The notes below the pieces were generated by a model. It was not told where the DNA came from. It made no database searches and worked only from the letters and a program-made list of their open reading frames with translations. The translations under genes were made by a program, and so were the position numbers. A DNA stretch of 64,000 nucleotides. Origin: Caprimulgus europaeus. Its lineage: Eukaryota > Chordata > Aves > Caprimulgiformes > Caprimulgidae. Shown here in pieces: positions 50,057 through 61,857 of this stretch (within the stretch, counting starts at the first letter, position 1; each line of letters opens with the position of its first letter). Location of the stretch: contig OU015528.1 of the NCBI GenBank assembly GCA_907165065.1, forward strand, positions 70,041,474 through 70,105,473, read 5' to 3'.

Positions 50057-50824
50057 CCTGTGGGTTTAGAACAGCAGAGCTGAGGGCTGTGTCACTTCTG
50101 ATTATTAGTGACAGAATCACAGGCTCATTATTAGTCTGAGTGGAGCACTGCCCTGAGACAGACACAATGATAACTTGGGCATGCCTTACTCGGTAGACAG
50201 CCCTACATGTCTATGCATCCAAAGATTGTATTAGCCTCTACATCACACCCAGAACATATGCCTTATTGACAATCAAAATGCTTTTCTGATTCACTGCCTT
50301 CTAAAATTCAATCCGTCTTCCTGCAGGGGTGATTGAAATGTGAATTTGCAGGTGAATGTATCTTATGAATGAACTTATTTTGCTCCACAGAACTGCCCTA
50401 ACTTTATTTATCAGGTTTCCACATAGTGCCTTTAAGGGCTTTGCTGGACTGAGGTGTAAAATGCTAATACCACTTCCAGAAGCCGAGGGGTTTTCATTGG
50501 AGGTCTGATGTCCCTTTCTTTAGCAGGGATGACTCTACTTAACTTACAAAAGCTGACAGCAGCTCTGACTTGGGAAGATTGATTCTTCCTTCTTTATTCT
50601 TTAATTAACCTATCCTCTGCTGCACTCTCTAGTTAATATTAATGTGTTCTCCTTGAGCTCTGCTACTCACCCATCGCACTATGTGATCTTCCATTGCCAA
50701 ACAATTAAAATATCCCTTTCTTTTTTTGCTTTTAATTAACTTACTGACTGACTGCATTTTATGAGATGAAGGTATGTAATTTTACAAAATCTAAGTGTTC
50801 AAATTTATTAATTTGGCGAAAGTG

Positions 50825-50888
50825 AGCAAATATTTGGAATAAAAAAGTGCCTCTGTGGTTATTCACATAGAAAATCCAAATATTTGCT
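50825..50888. repeat. Inverted repeat, 14-bp perfect arms
   Basis: AGCAAATATTTGGA (50825-50838) and TCCAAATATTTGCT (50875-50888) are exact reverse complements separated by 36 nt. Each arm contains the AAATATTT palindrome, so four half-sites are present. No transposon ends or target duplication were seen. Confidence 0.88.
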
Positions 50889-53800
50889 TAGCTCTAAAAT
50901 GAATTAATAGAAATTGGATAGTTTGCCTTCTGCTACTTACGCTAACTGGTTCTGACAGATGAGTGAAAATTGCAGAGAAACTCTGTGATTTATTTTAAAA
51001 TGATAGTTTATGGAAAAGCAGCCAATTTCATGAAAATTCTAATCTGAGTCATATTCTTTCTAAATTTTTTCTAAAAAAACTTTAATGGTATCCTCAAAAT
51101 TTCCCATTTACATTGAGCGTTTTACCAAAAATGGATGAATACCTAAAAAAAATATGTTACAGAAAATTCAGAAAGAGTAAAGAATCCGTTTATATTCTTA
51201 TAGGATGAAGAAAACGCTCAAATTTAAAATTTTCCTATATTCAAAGAGGCTATTTTTTCAAGGTGTGCCTAAATTTTTATTATTAGTTGTACCTTGGCTT
51301 TGTAGTGCACTACACTTAAAAGGAAATATTTAGTAACTTTAAATAAATTTAAAATACTAATATTTCTTGTAACTGAGCACATTTGACAATCTACATAGAA
51401 ACACTGAAAAATCATTAAACTTTATGAGGAATTAAATGAATTTTGAATACACAGATACATAAAAATGCAAAAAGAATAAACAAAATTATCTAAAATTCTC
51501 TGCATAAAACACGTTAGTGAAAATATACTTAAGCACCTGCTCCGATCACACTGAAATTATCTGACTATGTAAGTGAAGCTGCATTAGAGTTTTGGTGGAA
51601 TAATGCTTTTGTTTAATGGCTATTGAGTTTATGACAATCTTATGCCTTGTAAATAAATAAATCAATGTGAAACTAGATATTAAAGCAAAATATGAATTAG
51701 ATGACAATCAAAGTATATTTCCAGCTTTAGGCAGCAGAGCATAGGCACAGTGTAAGACAATAGCTAGTAGGGTCTGACAAGTTTATTAACTGGCTTAGAG
51801 CTGCAGTTCCATGTCTGTCACCTAAAGAAATCGCTGCCAGTCTGCACAGTGCAGGTGCTGAAATGCTGGCAGTCTGAAAGGACTTGTGTATAATAGTACC
51901 TTCAATATCTGCTGTTATTGTAATGTCAGGCAGTGCAGCGTCTGTAGGCATTTGTCACTTGTGAAAGCACTCTACCTGAGTACTAAGCCCTAGGGAAATG
52001 ACTTGAATAACTGAATAACTTGTTCTTGCTCTATTGTGTTAGACACATTGATGACAACCATTTGCAGGAGTTAAATGAAGTTCAACCAGTGATGGCTCTG
52101 GTTTTAATCTCAGCATATAACAACTCCAGTTGCTTTGTAACAAATTCAATAAAAAGGTGATTTTTGATATTTAAATTTCATTTAATAGTAAGCAGAAACT
52201 GAGACGTGTTCACACAGGGTTTATCAGCACCAGGTCACTGAATGAATGACAGATAAAGCTTACACTCCATTCCTCTGCAACCTGATTGATTCAGAAATAG
52301 AACTCTCCCTTCCAGAATAGTTCATTTTTAGTTTTGCTATCTCAGCGTTTTGAACTATATTACAGTTTGTACATCTTCACGAAGTCAGTGGAGTTACTCT
52401 AGGGATTCACCAGATCATCTCTGAAAAATGAAAATATGAAATATGAAATGTGAAATATGACTTTTCTCACTGTTTTTTTCTATTAATAGAATTAAGCTCC
52501 TGTTTTATTATATACTTCAATAATATCCAAGTGAGCCGATTATTATCTTTGATACTCAGTAATCACAGTAATCCTGTCCTGAAAAGTGCTCATTATGGTA
52601 TCTTTTGCCTGCAATCTGGTGGATATTTGCATTCACCTTGACTACACTTTTCTCCTCGTTATAATTAATTGTCAGCACATTGTAGTCCATTAAAGATGTG
52701 TGAGACTTCGATACACAGCTTGGAACTCATATTATATTAGCACTGGACAGGTTGTACCTCACAGGGCAAAGAAAGTAAGTGCTTGATTTACAGATAGTTG
52801 AACTGCTTATCATCATCATGACTGATTCATGCATTGAGGCTACTGTAAAGCCCCTGGCTTCTTGAAATCTGATTCTGGAATATGTAATAATATGAAATAG
52901 TTTGGTACAAGCTTAATGTTAACTACATGACACTAAGAGGGAACTTACTTGTACCAAGGATATTAATACATTTACATATGCAACCAGAGACTTCAGCATT
53001 TACCAGAGCTGTCTGATTACAACAGCAAAAGCCATCCAAAGACAGACAAAAAGCAGAGACGGGTAGAATTGAGAGCAAAATTATTCACAGTCTTAAACAG
53101 AGCAGCAGGCTCATATACTAGATGCTGCCATCAATCCAGTCAAGCACACTGTTTGGATTGCTCAATTTTAATAGGTGAAGTGTTGTAGCAGATGTATTTG
53201 TCCAAAGCAGGTATACTCTGAAGAATATTATTGTTCTTTATCAGTTTACTGTGAAAATCACTAAATGACTACTTCAAATGTAATTTACTTTAATTAGTAA
53301 AATTGTTATAAAGGTTGCCATTGTGAGAGCTGTTTTCTCTTAACAATTTGCTGATAAGAAACAAGACACCAAACTGATTGCAAACTCAGATACATGTAAA
53401 ATATTTTTATACAAGATTTCTTCTACTCCTTTCAAGTATTTCTGCCCATTTTAATGATATGTAAGCTTTATTCCTGTCCTAGCTGGAGACTCTGGGAAGA
53501 CTCTTGCAGTAAATAACAAATTACACTTCAAACAAATCACCATTATCAAAAGATTTGTTTGTTTGCAAGGAGATCAGTACGGAGAAGACAAAGGAGAAAA
53601 AATAATTTTTCAGTGAATCCTGTATCTCCAAGTATTTCACAACTACCATTAAAGATATTTGTTGTCTCTATAAAGTCTGTCCATGTACATTTTTCCACAT
53701 TGTCCTGAACCTAGTGATATCTATTCATCTTCCTTCTTGTGATTTGTTTTGAAAACCTTTGAAAATGTTTGCAATGGCTGTGCAGTTGTATTGTTCCAAT

Positions 53801-56800
53801 CTGTTGAAAACTGGCTTAAAAAATATAATCTGATTGTGCAAAAACCACTGCCAAATCACAGAGTTTGGATCCTAAACCAGTGTCTACTAGTTTGGACCCT
53901 GCTTTCCTTTAAACATGAAATATTACCTCAGACCAGCATAAATTTACTGAAAGCAAACTGAAGCTATAATCATTGATAGTCATGAGGTGTACCACAGGAT
54001 AAGGTTATATTTTTTTCTTGCAAACTCTCAAGACAGCTGGTAAATGTTCACTTGTATTCACTTGTATCCACAACTGAGTATTTGCATAGAATCGAGTAGA
54101 TAGGATACAGAGCTATCTGCCAACTATATACCCCTCGTGTATCATCAACCTTTGAATATGTCACAGGTATCACTTGCACTGTTCTTTGCAAGTCAAGTAC
54201 CCGTCCAAACATTGTGTTTAAGTTATCTGTATGCAAAGCTTTGCAGTTCACACTTGATTCATTCTTCACTGTCGCTTGGAGGCATCTACAAGTATTTGTG
54301 TTGCTTCCTGTGGCAGATAAGTGATTCTGATAGCTTTTGTTTTAAAGACTGAAATGTTGCTCCAGAGCCCTATTGATTTACTTATTTTAACTCTGATCTG
54401 ATAGAGCCTGGGAACTTAATCTCTTTTAGCTCTTTTTTGAAGACATTTTGTGAGCAGTCTTACAAGAAAAAAAAATGTGAAAGGAAGTTGCAACAAGTGG
54501 TGACTATGCTGAAATTCTGTTTCTTAATGCATTGGAAACCAGTCTGACTAACAAAATTCCATAACTTGTTTATGAAAAATATCCACACTTCACATTTCAC
54601 ATGTTTTCCATAGTGGTCTAGTTTGGATAAAGGCCAATAAAAAATGAAATGTGCTGCTCTTACCTTGCAGACTATGAAAAGTTCAAGTGTAGGTTATGAA
54701 AAGAAGTGGGAATTTTGGGACAGAAGATCTGCACTGAGACAGTCCACTCTGACACACTAACTTGTAACTACCAAGTTCAGTGGCTCATACTCCAAGGATT
54801 TCAAGAAAATTATGACAGAGGAGATACAGAGATACAAAGATTTTCTGTGATCACATGAAAACCAAATCTCTTAATGACAACAGTTTTTGAGACTTGCTAT
54901 TAGTGAAAATACATAAAGCCAAACTGTAACCTGGTTTAAACTGGGCTCAAATCAGTGGTCCATCACTACATGTGACCATGAGATATTTCAGAGCAAGACA
55001 CAAATCTCCCCACATCTCATTTTTAAATAGTACGTAACTAGAAAACCTCTTCCTAACCCACTCGTTTTGGAACACGTTAGTCTGTGACTTTCTCCATTAT
55101 GTTTGTAAATCGATGGAAGAAGCCAGGAACTTGTCCTCACGTTTCTGCCTGGGATTTCCTGGACCGAAAGACACGCACATGTGTTGTACAGATGCCATCA
55201 GAGTGAGCCAGATGTGCTCTAGACTTGTTGAACTCACAGTGCAAAAGCAGATTGATTGTAAATCCTGTACAAATGTCCCGAATCTTGTTATCCTATTTAA
55301 AGACCATTTCCAGGAGAGAGAAGCTGTTGTGCCTGCTAGTCGCATCCAGGAGTCAGGACTTCACTCAGCCATCACTTCCCTCCAGATCTGCTCTGGCAAG
55401 ATAATTACTCTGCATCTGTTGTGAGGCAGACTGGCAGCTAGCTCTCTAACTGTGATCAAGTAGAGTGTGGAGTAAAGATTTCCTTACCTCTTCTATTCTT
55501 AGACATGCTGCCAAAGTGGCAGGTCTTGATGAATGAGGCAGGAGTACCTGCCCACAGTTCAGCAACTTACACATTTTGATTCCTCTGTGAAAGTGCTTAA
55601 TCTGGACTTCAATGAATAGACTGTGTTTTAATACTATTTCTCCCATTTTGCTTTCTGAAACCAGTACCTTCAGGGATGATATTCTTATTTTTCATTTCAA
55701 TGGAAAAATCACTTAAAATCCTTTGGCAGACTTTGCCAAATCAGAGAAGTCCACATAATAATTTTAAGAGATCTTAATAAGAAACTAAATGGAAACTGCA
55801 GAATATAATTGTATTGTTCACAAAAGTTAACATCAAGTATCCATTTTACACGAAGCAATCAGGAAATTATAAGCTAGATTCTGCCACTTTTACTGTGACA
55901 GTGATACTTAAGCTGGTAAGTAGCTACTTCAAAAGAAATGAAAATAAGCTTATAGATTTCAGTGTAAAAAGAAGTCACAGTATTTCAACTCCACTTAATT
56001 TGTGTAATTTTTTGAGAATATGGATCGATTAATGACAATGATAATTTTTTTAAAAAATCATTGTTTAATCAGTATTTTGGTTCTTTGAAGAAAAGTAGGT
56101 CAATCCCAAAATCAACATGTGAAAGAGAAAAATTAGAGTTTAAGCAACTAGGGGAATATATTGGTAATTCAAAACCTATACTGAAGAAATTAATGATTTA
56201 TAATGAACTTTAAAAATCTTTGTTTGGAATATTAACCAAAGGAATATGACTTTATGTTGTGTTGTAGCCCAGAACCTACTTCAAACAAAAAATACTAAGG
56301 AGGTTTAACACAGGACTTGGTATAGACTTTGGATATTATTATCCATTCTTGATTTGGGTTTTTTTGGGTGGGCTAAAGCTAAGGAATACTGTCTATGTCC
56401 AAGACTGAGACCTTCAAATACCTCTCATGAACCTCTTTGATAGCTGAAAGATTATACATAGCTGTTGAAACAGCTTGGGTTTAGGAATCATGTTTGCATA
56501 GACTCAGTTGTCTTTTGATGGATAACTAATTTTTAATATTGACTCTACAGAAAATTTGGCTTCCAACTTTGTCTGCTCTGGATTTCACCTGAGGTAGGTG
56601 CCTGAAGTGACTGATATCAACTTCCCTCTTTATGTAATATAAATGTACATAAGAAGTTTGTGGCCATTTTTAATCTGCAGATATGACTGAGATGTGATAT
56701 TTTCTCTTAGCAGTTCTGCCTGATTTTTGCATGTCAGATTTTCATTATATTCTGAATCTGTTGGCTAGGTTATGACACGTGGTTATAAAAAAAATCTTTG

Positions 56801-59800
56801 TTGGCAACCTATCTTATAATAACTAGGTACTTTCACATTAATTGCAGAAGATAGCACTGGAGATATTCAAGAATGGTCAAAAGGACTGAGAAAAATGGAC
56901 AATTTGTACACAATTTTCAGACTTGATTGTTCAAATTTAAGTTCTTTGATCCATGTATAGGAACTGCAATATTAATGGCTTTGTTTCCAAAAGAGTTGAT
57001 ACAACTACCTTGGAATCTCCTTCAAGAAGGAGTCTACCCATGCTTATGTGTGAGATTTAGAAATGTATCTCTGACATTTCTGATGAAAGCTTATTTTGGC
57101 AGACTAACTTTGTCCATAGAGATACCTTCCTTAAGTCAGAAAAATTGTATCAGATCTAACAAGTCTCATGTTAAAACAGCAAAATCCATGTGTTTGCCTT
57201 CCTCTGCCCACAATGACATTAACAATAAAATAGCATATCGGCACTCCTCCCGCATCTCAATATGGACTGTGGATGTGGGACTCTGCTTCCCACTGATCAA
57301 TGAGAAGGGAATACACTTTGTGAGCAATTCACCTGTTACTTCCCAACCGTATAGCATGCACCTAAAAATGAAGGTGACTGGTGTAGCATAGTTATGGAAT
57401 ACCTAGTAACTATATTTCAGCTAGAATGGCTGTTTCTCTTTAGAACCCCAAGGAATTGCTGTGACATAAATTGCTCTGTACAACACTGCGGAACTTCTCC
57501 ATATCGATCAATCTAAGTGCAATTTATGTGCAAGAACCATGAAATGAAGCTAAGTTATTCTGGTACCTAATAAGTGAATGAGATGACATTTTTCTCTGAT
57601 TGAAAGCCCACAACTCTTTAATTATAGAATATTGGGACAAACCCATCTTCATTTAATACAATCTTACGTTGACCATAATGGGCTTTCTTGTTCTTATTTG
57701 GATTACATTTTCATCTTTCTTCTTAATTCTGAGCCCCTTGAAAGACTTAAAAAACTTATCAGCCAGCACAAACTTCACTCTCAGTTACCTCCCTAAAGGC
57801 ATGGTGGAAAACAACCCAACATCATTCTGATCAGGGAGGAAGGCTAATGCTGCTAACCAAAATGGAGAGTAAATTATTTAAATTATTTTATATCATCTGC
57901 ATTTCTAAATCTTAGATGCTAGTGGTAGGTGATTTTCTGAAGTGCATTAATGTAATTATTTGTATTACTCCTTTTCTTCTAAAAAATATTTCAGATGCAA
58001 AGAATAGTCTGGGTCTTCAAAGACTGGTCCTAAGTTTTTCAATAATCTGTTGTTCTGCCAGTTAACCTTGGTATTTCTAGAAGTTCTTGCATAAATTAGT
58101 AAGTAAAAAGATCCCAAAAAGCAGTTTTTCCACTACCCATGAAAACACTATTCGATGAATTTCCTTGTTCATTGTGTCTGCAAAACATCTCTCCCTGACA
58201 AGCCATCAATATCACACTAGCCATTTCCCTGTGTTGACAGCCCACTTCCAACGTACAACAAGGGACACTGAGCGAATCAAAACTATTGGGAAGTGTGACA
58301 ATGACATAATTCTGTCAAGAAGATATAGTTTGGAGGGCATAACTGAGGTGATGTGTTTTAGTCATCAGCGTAGCAACGTTTGTTGACAAGAATATTTTAT
58401 ATTAGCCAGAAAAAAATATTTTTTACTACAAGTCGAATTATACTGAAGTGTTAAATGGTGCAAATTAGAGATGGAGCACTTATCTGGAATAATTAACTTC
58501 CTAATTTAAAAGCAGAAATTTGCTATAGTTCTAACAGCATTTTCCCTTTCTTTTTTCTTCTTTTTCCTTTCTGCATTCAAATGTGTTTTTATAGTTCTTT
58601 TTATTTGAAAGTAGCTGGCTTCTCATGAGTAGTATTGACTTATTTTTTATTCCCTTAGGAAGGTGCTAACATTTCATCCAGAAACAGTTTAGAAAGGAAG
58701 TAAATCTTGCATTGGATTTTTGGAAGAATTTACTTACACAATTAAAAATAAATGAAAACATTCAGAGTCCAATTTGAAGTCTGCTTTCTTCATAAAATGC
58801 ACAGAGATCCATGTTGGCAACTCCTATTAATACTAATTGAAGTTATTAGGTGTGTCTTCCCCTGACGTTGATGGGAGAATTCCTGCTTATTAGCAAAGTA
58901 GGTGGAAGTGAATGATCCTTCTGTGATATAACTTCTGGAAATGTGAATTAGATATAACTATGAACATTATAAAGGAAAATGAAAAAAAAGGCTGTTTCCA
59001 GAGGATGCTGTGGAAAGATGGTAGAAGTTAGAAAATCAATGGATGTGGTAGCATACTAGATCAAAAAATAACCTTGACTGATATTTGTGTCACAGCAGGT
59101 GTTGTCTTTGATAAATGTCTCTTGTAAATCAGGCTGAATGTTGTACCATCCCATCTGAGATAAAAAAGTTTAAGTGCTCCTGATGAACTTTACAAATATC
59201 AGCTAGCAGATGCACATGGGGGCTATCAACTTTCGTGCACTTTATTATACAAATGAAACATAGAAATCAAATTGGTAGAACTTCTGATGCCCAGAGAGGA
59301 GCATCAGCCTCCACAGCCTGCTGAAGGAAGGCATATGTGTGATGTACCATAGATAAGAACAAGCTTAAATAAATTGTACATAAATTGGCAGAGGAATTTT
59401 GAAAGTAATTTTGTGTATTGTCTGTAGACCAGGGTGAATGACCTGTGCACAGCTCTTCAGCAAGTCATTTGGCATTTTCATACAGGTTTTCAGGCAATTG
59501 AATTATTTTTTAGTAATTTATTCATGCACAAGTTTATTAATTTTATTGAAACAGAACTGCATATGTGCTATGTTGTATTGCTAGTATGACCTGATTTTCT
59601 AGCTGATTCAGGTTGTATAATGTCTCTGTCCTGGCTAGCTCAATATTGCTGTGGGAAAGAATAGCAGGTAATATGAGCATTTTTTTTTCTTCATAGGTTG
59701 GTTTGTGTTTCTAGTATCTGATAAATCAGAATGACATTTAAAATCTTTCTCCTTTGCTTGTACATTTGGCTATGGCCAAAATACCACTGCCATAAAATAT

Positions 59801-61065
59801 ATATAAATTTATATTAATTTTATGTAAAATTGTGGAACCATATTTTAAATCCTCTGTTGTTTACTGGGGAGTTTGACACCTCCCCTGTATTCACACTATA
59901 GCTGAGCTCTTTAATGCAGTGTACTAGAAAAGATAAAAAAATAAGATAATACTTATCCATAAAGTCCTACAAGTTAATTGACAAATTCAGAGCTGCTATT
60001 AGCTGTTCTCAGAAAGAACCAGCTTACAGGGAAAGTAAAGAAAAATTTGGTAAGTTTTTAATGGACATATCAGGAAACTGCTATTTAAAGGAGGAACTGG
60101 AATAATTTGAATGGAAATAACAAATTAGAATTTCAAAGCATCTGAGATACTGTGGAACAAACAAGGCTAATGTAATTGTTTAAGCATGCTGACAATGCCA
60201 ACTGTTCTGAAACTTTAAGGTATGGAGACAACAAAAGACATCAAATTATTTTGAAATCACGTTGTTACTAATCATCCCAGCAGGAGCCAGCACATGTATG
60301 ATCTTGATCCTCCTGACAGAGTTATCACAGAAACCATTTTCCTTGAGACTTTCTATAATGACCTCTCCCCCCATCTTGGTGGAAATATTCCATCTCTTGA
60401 ATACTGTGTATTTTTACATTGGGTATTTATATTACTTAATAAATACGGAAACCAGAGTCTGTTTTTCAGAAGATTCTACTCCTTTTGCTCATGCCTTACA
60501 GACTTCATTATTTTCTTGCAAACTTGAACAGCATTGAAAATGTCCATTCATATTACAACCCTTGTATACAGACTTTCTCTGTGCAAAAACTCTTAAAACA
60601 AAGTTCTGACTTGGAAAGCTTTCAGGATTTTTCCATTTCAGAGTCATAAAGAGCCTTCAGTTCCTACCTAGGCAGCAATGAAGCAATAAAAGATTTAGAA
60701 GAATAGGGAATACTATAGAGCACACTGAGAATTTAAAGTTCTGTTTATTAAGAGGTGCTTCTGCTTTTCATATAACTTTACTGAATCTTAAATTTATTTG
60801 AATCTCATTCCAAGCTCATGCTTAAATATGAAGATGTGTAACACACACACATGATGGTATCACACAATGTGCATGTCATGGTTCAGGATTTCTGTTATGA
60901 AAAGCTGAGGGTGAACTAGGATCACAGAGATGGTAGAGAGAGGAAGAAATACAAATTACTTAAGAAAATTACATTTCTGCTTGGGCCAAAATGCTTTGGC
61001 TTTGGTCATATATGAAAGATTTTGTTTTTAATAAAGAGCATAAGCCCTAAGTCTGAAGTGTAATG

Positions 61066-61070
61066 CATGG
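61066..61070 (+). repeat. Target-site duplication, left copy (CATGG)
   Basis: CATGG immediately precedes the LTR and is repeated exactly at 61853-61857 on its far side. This defines the insertion boundaries to the base. Confidence 0.85.
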
Positions 61071-61072
61071 TG

Positions 61073-61120
61073 TCCCGATCCGATGTCGGGATCATTCAAA
61101 TATCCCGATCTGATGTCGGG
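61073..61120 (-). repeat. 18-bp direct repeats at the LTR 3' end
   Basis: TCCCGATCCGATGTCGGG (61073-61090) and TCCCGATCTGATGTCGGG (61103-61120) differ by one base and start 30 bp apart. Each has complementary ends, CCCGA and TCGGG, so each can form a small hairpin. The forward LTR copy has degenerate versions. Confidence 0.92.
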
Positions 61121-61194
61121 GAAAGGTTTCGATATGATCCCAAGGGCGAGATTAAGACACAAACGAGGTCAAATGTCGCATTCCCGAAACACCG

Positions 61195-61200
61195 TTTATT
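61195..61200 (-). terminator. Polyadenylation signal of LTR copy 2
   Basis: AATAAA on the minus strand, at the same place relative to flanking conserved sequence as in the forward copy. Confidence 0.7.
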
Positions 61201-61399
61201 ACCAAAAATAATAAGGAGGGTAGCGATAGGACAGAATGGAAAGAAAGATGGAAATGAAGCAAGGAGTTGGGGTAGGGCAGCAAGAATAGTCACCACCACA
61301 GGTCCAGCGGTGAGGCGACGGTGAAGGGGCGGGTGAGGAGGTCTCAGTTGCTTGTTCCACGTGGTGCAGCGCGGCGTGGTGCAGTCAGGCAGTCAGGTG

Positions 61400-61754
61400 G
61401 TCGTCTTCTCTGTCCCTCTTCTTCTCTCTCTTTCTTCCCGCTCCCTCTCTGTTGCCCATGCAGGTCTTCCTTAAGTACCCCTTCGAGGGCTGTGGTTACC
61501 ATAGCAATGGCACGTCTCTTTGTGCCCCCCCAGCACTGGGGCAGGGACATGTCCGGGCAGAAGACCTCCTGCGGGCAGGGCATTTCACAAGTCGTTTCCC
61601 TCTTCTTTTCTCTTTCTCCCCTGCTTGCTGTTGCCCATGCAGGTCTTCCTTAAGTACCCCTTCAAGGGCTGTGGTTACCATCTTTGTGCCCCCCAGCACT
61701 AGGGCAGGGACATGTCCGGGAAGAAGACCTCCTGCGGGCAGGGCATTTCACAAG
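61400..61754 (-). repeat. Internal tandem duplication in LTR copy 2
   Basis: Unit 61400-61591 is repeated at 61592-61754. Anchors are GTTGCCCATGCAGG at 61451 and 61630, and GGGCATTTCACAAG at 61578 and 61741. The second unit lacks 15 bp (AGCAATGGCACGTCT) plus one C, and its pyrimidine tract differs. Each unit carries the TATA-like TACTTAAGG on the minus strand (61469-61477 and 61648-61656), so the putative core promoter is doubled. The forward LTR has a single unit. Confidence 0.92.
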
Positions 61755-61852
61755 TGGGCAGGGTATCCAAAACTCAGTGGTCTCATGAAAACAATCTTGC
61801 CAAGGATCTTGCAGACAATCTTTGAGACAAGATAATGGTGCCGCTCCTTACA

Positions 61853-61857
61853 CATGG
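61853..61857 (+). repeat. Target-site duplication, right copy (CATGG)
   Basis: Exact partner of 61066-61070. Confidence 0.85.

Larger units (their letters stand above)
48405..61065. other. Intergenic or intronic DNA, no gene seen
   Basis: About 12.6 kb of mostly unique AT-rich sequence. Frames include 48836-49264 (142 codons) and 56927-57391 (154 codons), both opening at TTG with no recognisable domains, and 55113-55424 (103 codons), which also shows none. There is an inverted repeat at 50825-50888, an A/T palindrome at 50033-50056, and old TTCAGTGGAGTTA-type motif fragments near 52381-52413 and 58818-58886. Confidence 0.6.
61071..61852 (-). mobile_element. Solo LTR of an endogenous retrovirus (copy 2)
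   Basis: On the minus strand it begins TGTAAGGAGCGGCACCATTA and ends CGGATCGGGACA, with standard TG...CA ends and exact CATGG 5-bp duplications on both sides. It is homologous to the forward LTR at 37386-38046 but longer, because an internal segment of about 190 bp is duplicated. AATAAA lies at 61195-61200 (as TTTATT on +). Five-bp duplications are usual for class III (ERVL-like) and some class I avian retroviruses; the class is not certain. No gag, pol or env flanks it, so it arose by LTR-LTR recombination. Frames inside it on both strands are not genes. Confidence 0.93.

Noticed and set aside
56927..57391. 154-codon open frame, the longest in the window
   Set aside because: It opens at TTG, not ATG, has no recognisable domain or codon pattern, and has no splice or promoter context. 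A frame this long is expected occasionally in 64 kb read in six frames.
61321..61835. Overlapping frames of 79-127 codons that look like a repeated small protein
   Set aside because: They are produced by the internal tandem duplication of the LTR. The repeated peptide reflects repeated DNA.
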